Assembly (NCBI GenBank): GCA_017959135.1
Contig: JAGDBH010000043.1
Coordinates: 1 to 5,191 of the forward strand
Source: Succinivibrio sp.
GTDB lineage: Bacteria; Pseudomonadota; Gammaproteobacteria; Enterobacterales; Succinivibrionaceae
Reading direction: 5' to 3'
Length of the DNA: 5,191 bases
The notes below the pieces were generated by a model. That model had not been told where the DNA came from. It did not search any database and saw nothing but the letters and a program-made list of their open reading frames with translations. Numbering within the stretch: position 1 is the first letter of the stretch; each line of letters opens with the position of its first letter. Both the position numbers and the translations under genes were made by a program. This document shows, piece by piece, positions 1 through 4,392 of this stretch.

Positions 1-91
1 CTATTATTACTGAAATCTTTTTGAGTAAGCTCATAGAAAATTCCGTCCGTATGGTTTGTTCTATATCTTCAGTATATCTAATTAACGGCAT
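1..91 (-). CDS. Start of an unidentified protein, cut by the left edge
   Basis: A minus-strand frame opens with ATG at 91-89 and stays open for 30 codons to the window edge. It is preceded by a good Shine-Dalgarno sequence (AGGGAG, 5 nt before the start, plus-strand 97-102). The protein begins MPLIRYTEDIEQTIRTEF and continues with SMSLLKKISVII. It has no signal peptide in the first 20 residues; the last visible residues turn hydrophobic and could begin a membrane segment. It lies 125 bp downstream of the binding-protein gene on the same strand, with no clear terminator between, so co-transcription is possible. I do not recognise the family. The ribosome-binding site and open frame are the only evidence that it is real. 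Confidence 0.45.
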   Translation of the reverse strand, partial: MPLIRYTEDIEQTIRTEFSMSLLKKISVII

Positions 92-216
92 CTACTCCCT
101 AAGTTAAAGCTAAATTTGCAATCTGATTCAATATTCATAATGAAATACTCAGATAAAACAAAAACAAACTACCGCCCCAACCCAAGGTCAGGGCTTAACT
201 TTTTTGTCAAATGTAA

Positions 217-966
217 CTATTTTTTCGAACCATCAAACCATTTTCTGTATATCTTGTCATATACGCCGTTTTCTCTGATTTTCTTAAGGCCTTCAGCAAT
301 AGTATCGCTTATTTCCGTTTTGTTTTTGGAGGTAACAATTCCATACTGTTCGAAGGTCAGCTTGTCATTTAAGATTGCTGTCTTGTCATCATGACTTCTT
401 ACGTGATAGAACTCAAGCACCGGCTTGTCGATAATAATTGCGTCACATTCACCCTTATCAATAGCCATAAAGGTTTCAATATCTGTAAGATAAATCTTGG
501 TTTTGGCATTCTTTATGTTTTCAGCAAAATATGAACCGGTAGAGCCGCTGCGGGCGCAGATTTTTTTCCCCTGAAGGTCATAACTGCTGTGGATATCCTT
601 TAGAAGATCTGTACGAACCAGCACACCAAGGCCTGAATCATAGTAAGGCTCAAGCTTTACGATCTGAGCTATTTCCTCAGTAATAGAGTATGCTGAAATT
701 GCAACATCTACCTGTTCAGTAAGCACAGAAGGTAGCAGAGCATCAAAAGGCATATTGGAGATTTCAACCTTTAGTCCCTGTTCTTTGGCAATTGCCTTGA
801 TGATATCAACGTCAAAACCGATAACCTCTGATGAGTTTTTCTCCTTGAAATCAAACGGAGCGAAAGATGCTTCAAGACCTACTTTAAGCGTTTTGCTCTC
901 AAGTGCAAAACAGGAGACCGAAAATAGTGCCAGGGCTAATAGTGAGGCTTTTTTTATTATTTTCAT
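217..966 (-). CDS. Periplasmic amino-acid ABC transporter substrate-binding protein (SBP_bac_3 family)
   Basis: This 249-residue protein has the usual length and layout of the HisJ/ArgT/GlnH group, which capture polar amino acids in the periplasm and deliver them to an ABC permease. Residues 1-21 are a signal peptide: KIIKK, a hydrophobic core, and a likely cleavage after CFA. Family blocks are visible in order: GLEASFAPFDF (30-40), GFDVDIIKAIA (50-60), FDALLPSVL (74-82), SITEE (94-98), EPYYDSG (106-112), SGSTGSYF (140-147), DAIIID (175-180) and ENGVYDKIYRKWF (232-244). Ser94, Thr143 and Asp180 correspond to HisJ ligand contacts. The conserved ligand-carboxylate arginine (HisJ Arg77) is Ile99 here, so the ligand may not be an ordinary amino acid. 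The start at 966 follows AAAGGAG (minus strand, plus positions 974-980) by 7 nt. No permease or ATPase gene lies beside it, so it is either an orphan or works with a transporter encoded elsewhere. The ligand cannot be named from sequence. Confidence 0.93.
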   Translation of the reverse strand: MKIIKKASLLALALFSVSCFALESKTLKVGLEASFAPFDFKEKNSSEVIGFDVDIIKAIAKEQGLKVEISNMPFDALLPSVLTEQVDVAISAYSITEEIAQIVKLEPYYDSGLGVLVRTDLLKDIHSSYDLQGKKICARSGSTGSYFAENIKNAKTKIYLTDIETFMAIDKGECDAIIIDKPVLEFYHVRSHDDKTAILNDKLTFEQYGIVTSKNKTEISDTIAEGLKKIRENGVYDKIYRKWFDGSKK

Positions 967-1022
967 CAGAGGGCTCCTTTCGATAAGAAATATCAGGACA
1001 TATTTTTAGCACGTATTTAGAA

Positions 1023-1028
1023 TATAAT
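1023..1028 (+). promoter_or_regulatory. Candidate -10 box for the GNAT gene
   Basis: A perfect TATAAT lies in the divergent region between the binding-protein and acetyltransferase genes. Transcription would begin near 1035, giving a leader of about 55 nt before the ATG at 1090. No good -35 box is visible at the right distance. The same site read on the minus strand gives TATATT and lies about 55 bp upstream of the binding-protein start, so overlapping divergent promoters are possible. Confidence 0.35.
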
Positions 1029-1080
1029 TCTTTTGGCGAATATATCCTTCCGATATTTTGCAATTATGAGAACTGTACAT

Positions 1081-1084
1081 AGGA
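1081..1084 (+). promoter_or_regulatory. Ribosome-binding site that decides the GNAT start
   Basis: AGGA followed by five A residues precedes ATG 1090. The upstream in-frame candidates, TTG 1033 and ATG 1066, have no Shine-Dalgarno sequence. TTG 1033 would also lie at or before the transcription start predicted from the TATAAT box at 1023-1028. Confidence 0.55.
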
Positions 1085-1089
1085 AAAAA

Positions 1090-1644
1090 ATGAATTTTAT
1101 TCACGAAGTAACAGAATCGTTTACGCACTTAAAAATTATTGCTCAGAACTATTTCAAATCACGAAACCTTCGAAAGGATAGTACTGTCAATGAAGGTGAA
1201 CTAACCTTCAGGAGAGGAAACAGGGGAGATCTTGAGAAGATTGTGCCCCTTCACAACTCTATTTTCAGCCGTCCGTTTTTAGACTGGCTTTTAGTTCTGT
1301 ATAAACTCAGAGCTTCAGCGCTTGTCAGTGTTGCTGTGAATAAGAGCGGTGATATTGTTGCCTATGATATTTATATGTTTGAGCCTTCCGAGATAAAAGA
1401 CAACATTCTGCATAATCTGTATGTAGGTGTTCATCCTGATTATCAGAATCAGGGACTTGCAGGAAAGTTAAGAAGATATTCAGCAGACTGCTATGATGGG
1501 GGTCGGATTAGCGGACTTTCAACACTGGCCCCATTTTCAAATGTAAAGGCCCTGCGTTCAGCTCAGAAGGCCGGCTATGCCATTACCAAAGCCAGTGCCA
1601 AACCTGCTGCATACTATCTTTTCAGATATCTTAAGAAAGCATGA
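1090..1644 (+). CDS. GNAT-family N-acetyltransferase
   Basis: The protein is 184 residues from ATG 1090; the frame also extends upstream to ATG 1066 and TTG 1033, which lack ribosome-binding sites. It is a GCN5-related acetyltransferase, which moves an acetyl group from acetyl-CoA to an amine. A charged N-terminal stretch of about 35 residues precedes the domain, which starts near ELTFRRGNRGDLEKI (residues 36-51). Motif A is clear: LYVGVHPDYQ (110-119) running into QNQGLA (119-124), matching the acetyl-CoA pyrophosphate loop [RQ]xxGx[GA]. The C-terminal NVKALRSAQKAGYAI (151-165) is the usual late helix and strand carrying the acceptor-side tail. The substrate cannot be inferred: this could be a small-molecule, peptide or protein acetyltransferase. 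It is divergent from the binding-protein gene and converges on the HxlR gene, so it is probably monocistronic. Confidence 0.88.
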   Translation: MNFIHEVTESFTHLKIIAQNYFKSRNLRKDSTVNEGELTFRRGNRGDLEKIVPLHNSIFSRPFLDWLLVLYKLRASALVSVAVNKSGDIVAYDIYMFEPSEIKDNILHNLYVGVHPDYQNQGLAGKLRRYSADCYDGGRISGLSTLAPFSNVKALRSAQKAGYAITKASAKPAAYYLFRYLKKA

Positions 1645-1653
1645 TCTGTCCTG

Positions 1654-1677
1654 TGACTCTAAGTGTTTTCAGAGTCA
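1654..1677. terminator. Hairpin between convergent GNAT and HxlR genes
   Basis: A perfect 7-bp inverted repeat (TGACTCT and AGAGTCA) with a 10-nt loop sits 9 bp past the GNAT stop and spans the stop codon of the HxlR gene (1659-1661). Its position between two converging genes fits a shared terminator. Neither strand has a clear T-run after it, so it may be inefficient, or may stabilise the 3' end rather than terminate. Confidence 0.35.
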
Positions 1678-2051
1678 TACGGAGCTGATTTCTCTGTCTT
1701 GTTTTTATCACAGATGGAGCTACCCCATCTGGCGAGATTCTCCATAATGGGAACCAGAGTTTTTCCTTTTTCGGTCAGAGAGTATTCAACCTTTGGAGGA
1801 ATAACCGGAAAGATTTCTCTTTTTACAATTCCATCTGCCTCAAGCTCTCTTATACTCTGAGTGAACATCTTATTGGAGATGCCGGTAAGAGAGTGCTGCA
1901 GCGCAGATGATCTCATAGCTCCATTGCGCAGATGAAATATCAGAAGACTTTTCCATTTTCCTCCGATCACATCCATGGCCAGTTCAAGAGAACACAGATA
2001 CTTCTTTCCCTTGTATATAAATTCCTTGCTGCATTTTTCTTCAGATGTCAT
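1659..2051 (-). CDS. HxlR-family (winged-helix) transcriptional regulator, YodB-like cysteines
   Basis: This 130-residue protein is typical in length for HxlR-family DNA-binding dimers. Family hallmarks follow one another: CSLELAMDVIGGKWKSLLI (20-38), the recognition-helix region LTGISNKMFTQSIRELEADGIV (55-76), the wing REIFPVIPPKVEYSLTEKG (78-96) and the dimer helix ending in ARWG (107-110). Cysteines are at 7, 20 and 114. From memory of B. subtilis YodB, Cys20 occupies the place of its redox-sensing Cys6. Cys114, five residues after the conserved Trp109, matches YodB Cys101. These form an intersubunit disulfide in YodB when quinones or diamide are present. The start at 2051 has AAAGG 7 nt upstream. 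The gene is divergent from an aldehyde reductase/quinone reductase operon, which it probably represses along with itself. The inducer is not known. Confidence 0.93.
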   Translation of the reverse strand: MTSEEKCSKEFIYKGKKYLCSLELAMDVIGGKWKSLLIFHLRNGAMRSSALQHSLTGISNKMFTQSIRELEADGIVKREIFPVIPPKVEYSLTEKGKTLVPIMENLARWGSSICDKNKTEKSAPYDSENT

Positions 2052-2089
2052 AAAGATGCCTTTTTCTGGGTATAACTCTCTTTTTGGGA

Positions 2090-2119
2090 AGTATAAACTT
2101 TAAAAGCGATGTATTCCAG
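2090..2119 (-). promoter_or_regulatory. Candidate HxlR gene promoter
   Basis: On the minus strand a -10-like TATACT (plus positions 2090-2095) lies 18 bp from a weak -35-like CTGGAA (plus 2114-2119). Transcription would begin near 2083 and give a leader of about 30 nt. The -10 matches five of six consensus bases, the -35 only three. ATAACT copies flank it at 2072 and 2137, which would suit autoregulation. Confidence 0.3.
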
Positions 2120-2175
2120 TAATTATCCTGGGTAAAAGTTATCTTCTGATAATAATTATTGAATCTACCAATAAT

Positions 2176-2213
2176 ATAACTTTAAAAATCAATAAAATAC
2201 ACTTTTTAGTTAT
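2176..2213. repeat. Interrupted inverted repeat (ATAACT...AGTTAT)
   Basis: ATAACT (2176-2181) followed by TT and AAAAA pairs with TTTTT and AGTTAT (2203-2213). This gives an 11-bp dyad with a 2-nt bulge and a spacer of about 15 bp. The outer hexamers are the same element that recurs across this intergenic region. It is either a regulator site or, given the AT content, a chance fold. Confidence 0.35.
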
Positions 2214-2462
2214 TACTGAACAAAAATGTATGTACTTCTAATTCTGATTATTAAAATCTATTCTATGTGTACTTCTTATGTATCAAAAGATGAAGACTTC
2301 TATAGTGCTACAGTCTTTGTTGATTGATGGTGTATTACAGCAGGCGGATATCATCTTAATCCGTTCTTAGACAGACTGGTAAACTCGTTCTCTGTTTTGA
2401 TAAGAATAAAGATAATTCCCCATTAAAGAAGGTATCTGTCTGCTGTATATTTTGTTAAATAG

Positions 2463-2491
2463 ATAGTTGTGATGAATTCTGTCATAACTAT
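2463..2491. promoter_or_regulatory. Candidate operator dyad upstream of the reductase operon
   Basis: ATAGTTGTGA (2463-2472) and TCATAACTAT (2482-2491) form an inverted repeat matching at 9 of 10 positions around a 9-bp spacer that contains GAATTC. The dyad covers a promoter-like pair, TTGTGA (2467-2472) and TATTTT (2489-2494), spaced by 16 bp, so a bound repressor would block it. It is the longest compact dyad I found in the region and the best guess for an HxlR operator, but it is about 140 bp from the operon start and has not been compared with known sites. Confidence 0.4.
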
Positions 2492-2618
2492 TTTAGGTGT
2501 TTTAGGCAAAATACAACAAGGTTATCAGAACGGATTCTGTATAACGGTTAAGATGAAAAACATCTAATGGTTTCTGATGATTCCTTTGGGAATTAATGAT
2601 GCCGACTCTTACTTTAAA

Positions 2619-2624
2619 AAGGAG
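2619..2624 (+). promoter_or_regulatory. Strong ribosome-binding site of the dehydrogenase gene
   Basis: AAGGAG preceded by a run of A lies 5 nt before ATG 2630. It is close to the ideal Shine-Dalgarno sequence and fixes this start. Confidence 0.8.
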
Positions 2625-2629
2625 TTTAC

Positions 2630-3793
2630 ATGTTTAATTTTGATTTGTACTTACCTACACGTCTGGTTTTTGGTAAAGGCAGAATCGATGAGCTTCCTGA
2701 TTTAACCAGATCCTATGGTTCAAAAATCCTTTTAACCTACGGTGGTGGCAGCATCAAGCGCAGTGGTATTTATGACAAAATCAAGTCTCTTAACAAAGGC
2801 GCAGAAATTTTTGAAATAAGCGGTATTGAGCCTAATCCAAAGATTACCACTAGTAGAAAAGGTGTTGAGATTGCCAAGAAGGAAAAGGTTGACTTTATTC
2901 TGGCTGTAGGTGGCGGTAGTGTTCTTGATGCTTCAAAGAATATTGCTGCAGGTGCATTCTATGACGGTGATCCATGGGATCTTGTTCTGGATTCATCAAA
3001 AATCGGCAAGACTTTACCTTTATTCTCTGTTCTAACCCTGTCTGCAACAGGTTCTGAGTATGACAATTCAGGTGTTATTACCAATGAGGATACTCATGAG
3101 AAGCTGCCTATCTTCGGTAACCTGTGGCCTGTAGCATCCATCTGTGATCCTACCTATACCTTCAGTGTTCCTGCAAGTCAGACTGCAGCTGGTGCGGCAG
3201 ATATCATGTCACACACCTTTGAGTCATATATTGTAAATCAGGGCAATACTCTAACTGACGGTATCTGCGAGGCAATGCTGAGAACCGTAATCAAGAATGC
3301 TCCTAAAGCAATTGAAGAGCCTGAGAATTATGATGCACGCGCTGAGCTGATGATGGCAAGTTCATTTGGCTGCTGTGGTCTTTTAAGCATCGGTCGTGAA
3401 GGTTCTCCTTGGGTATGCCATGGTCTTGAGCATGAGCTATCAGCTTTCTACGATATTACCCATGGTGTAGGTCTTGCTATCTTAACTCCTGTATGGATGA
3501 GACACAGCTTAACCGAGAGAACTGCTCCTCGCTTTGCAACCTATGGCGTAAATGTATTCGGACTGAATCCTAAGGATGATGTGATGACCAATGCCAAGAA
3601 GGCAATTGATCTGACCGCTGATTTCTTCAAGAAGCTAGGTCTGCCATCAAAGCTTTCTGAGGTTGGCATTGATGATTCTCACTTTGAGGAGATGGCTGAC
3701 CACGTAAGCAAGTTCTGGTTTGGTGATTTCAAGGATGCTATCAGACCACTTGAGCGCGAGGATGTAATCCGTATTCTTAAGGACTGTCTATAG
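2630..3793 (+). CDS. Iron-containing alcohol dehydrogenase, butanol/aldehyde reductase type (BdhA/YqhD-like)
   Basis: This 387-residue cytoplasmic enzyme belongs to the group III, metal-dependent alcohol dehydrogenases and is full length for that group. The N-terminal nucleotide-binding half has FGKG (14-17), YGGGSIKRSG (37-46) and AVGGGSVLDASK (92-103). Ser41 sits where YqhD and butanol dehydrogenases favour NADPH. The metal-binding half has GAADIMSH (188-195), with ligands Asp191 and His195. It also has CHGLEHELSAFYDITHG (263-279), with ligands His264 and His278, and conserved His268. Blocks such as TAAGAADIMSH and ITHGVGLAILTP strongly resemble clostridial butanol dehydrogenases, and the protein also resembles E. 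coli YqhD, which reduces many aldehydes with NADPH. The likely role is aldehyde reduction, in detoxification or fermentation. It is the first gene of an operon with the MdaB-like quinone reductase 11 bp downstream, and lies opposite an HxlR regulator. Confidence 0.95.
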   Translation: MFNFDLYLPTRLVFGKGRIDELPDLTRSYGSKILLTYGGGSIKRSGIYDKIKSLNKGAEIFEISGIEPNPKITTSRKGVEIAKKEKVDFILAVGGGSVLDASKNIAAGAFYDGDPWDLVLDSSKIGKTLPLFSVLTLSATGSEYDNSGVITNEDTHEKLPIFGNLWPVASICDPTYTFSVPASQTAAGAADIMSHTFESYIVNQGNTLTDGICEAMLRTVIKNAPKAIEEPENYDARAELMMASSFGCCGLLSIGREGSPWVCHGLEHELSAFYDITHGVGLAILTPVWMRHSLTERTAPRFATYGVNVFGLNPKDDVMTNAKKAIDLTADFFKKLGLPSKLSEVGIDDSHFEEMADHVSKFWFGDFKDAIRPLEREDVIRILKDCL

Positions 3794-3804
3794 TCGAGGT
3801 TAAT

Positions 3805-4386
3805 ATGCAGAAGATCTTACTTTTAAACGGCGGTAAGGCGTTTGGCTCTTCAAAAGGTCAGCTTTCATTGAATTTGCACGAGACTGCAAAAAAGACTCTT
3901 GTCTCTTTAGGCAGGGAAATTCGTGAGTGTCAGATTGACAGCGGCTATGTCCCATCTGAACAGGTGGATAATTTCCTGTGGGCAGACGCCGTAATCTGGC
4001 AGATGCCTGCATGGTGGATGGGAGAGCCTTGGATTGTAAAGAAGTATATTGATGAGGTCTTTACCGAAGGCGGTGGTCGCTTCTTAACCTCAGACGGCAG
4101 ACATCGTACTGATCCTGCCCATGGCTACGGCACAGGTGGCCTTTTAAAGGACAAATCCTACATGTTCTCTGTAACCTGGAATGCTCCTATTGAAGCATTC
4201 ACTGAAAAAGGAGAGTTCTTTGAGGAGAAGGGCGTCGATGTAGTATATTTCCACCTGCATAAGGCAATGCAGTTTGTGGGTATGAAAGGCCTTCCTACCT
4301 ATATCTGCAATGATGTTATCAAAAATCCGAAGGTAGATGAGTTCATATCAGGATATGAATCTCATCTGAAAAAGGTCTTCGGCTAA
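3805..4386 (+). CDS. mdaB: NADPH quinone reductase, MdaB family flavodoxin-fold protein
   Basis: This 193-residue protein has the same length as E. coli MdaB (modulator of drug activity B) and aligns with it throughout as I remember that sequence. MdaB is a soluble FAD enzyme that reduces quinones by two electrons with NADPH, avoiding reactive semiquinones. Recognisable blocks are ILLLNGGKAFGSSKGQL (4-20, flavin-phosphate region), NFLWADAVIWQMPAWWMG (56-73), KKYIDEVFTEGG (79-90), YGTGGLL (108-114), TWNAPIEAF (124-132) and HKAMQFVGM (152-160). GAGG 5 nt before ATG 3805 is the ribosome-binding site, and only 11 bp separate it from the dehydrogenase stop, so the two genes are co-transcribed. Pairing with an aldehyde reductase and a divergent HxlR regulator suggests a response to electrophiles or quinones. 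The gene name is given by similarity. Confidence 0.93.
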   Translation: MQKILLLNGGKAFGSSKGQLSLNLHETAKKTLVSLGREIRECQIDSGYVPSEQVDNFLWADAVIWQMPAWWMGEPWIVKKYIDEVFTEGGGRFLTSDGRHRTDPAHGYGTGGLLKDKSYMFSVTWNAPIEAFTEKGEFFEEKGVDVVYFHLHKAMQFVGMKGLPTYICNDVIKNPKVDEFISGYESHLKKVFG

Positions 4387-4392
4387 CAGACA

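Larger units (their letters stand above)
2052..2629. other. Long divergent regulatory region, no convincing gene
   Basis: These 578 bp separate the HxlR gene from the reductase operon and are very AT-rich. I see no credible coding sequence. The content is repeats and dyads. The hexamer ATAACT, or its complement AGTTAT, occurs at 2072-2077, 2137-2142, 2176-2181, 2208-2213 and 2484-2489. ACTTTAAAA occurs at 2097-2105, 2179-2187 and 2611-2619. TGTACTTCT occurs at 2231-2239 and 2268-2276, with a related ACTTCT at 2296-2301. Smaller dyads are CGGAT/ATCCG (2345-2363), AGACAGA/TCTGTCT (2369-2441), CAGAA/TTCTG (2526-2539), AGATG/CATCT (2551-2565) and ATTCC/GGAAT (2580-2593). The region is longer than two promoters need, so it may hold a small RNA, a long leader or the decayed remains of a gene. 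Confidence 0.6.

Noticed and set aside
185..205. Terminator after the binding-protein gene
   Set aside because: The possible stem is only about five pairs with a bulge and has no directly following T-run.
900..966. Lipoprotein signal in the binding protein (Cys at residue 19)
   Set aside because: The residues before the Cys (SVS) do not give a good lipobox, while CFA before Leu22 is a normal signal peptidase I site.
755..1009. Plus-strand open frame opposite the binding-protein start
   Set aside because: It lies antisense to a clear conserved gene, has no family features and no ribosome-binding site.
1033..1089. Longer GNAT protein starting at TTG 1033 or ATG 1066
   Set aside because: Neither has a Shine-Dalgarno sequence, and TTG 1033 falls at the predicted transcription start. 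ATG 1090 has AGGA at proper spacing.
2278..2370. Small 30-codon gene on the plus strand
   Set aside because: No ribosome-binding site, no recognisable family and an AT-rich repeat-laden setting. Kept only as a possible relic in the findings.
2467..2489. CRP-type site (TGTGA at 2468-2472)
   Set aside because: The second half does not match TCACA at the required 6-bp spacing; the dyad follows a different pattern.
3800..4012. Minus-strand open frame opposite the start of mdaB
   Set aside because: Its span is antisense to a full-length conserved MdaB protein; no family resemblance.
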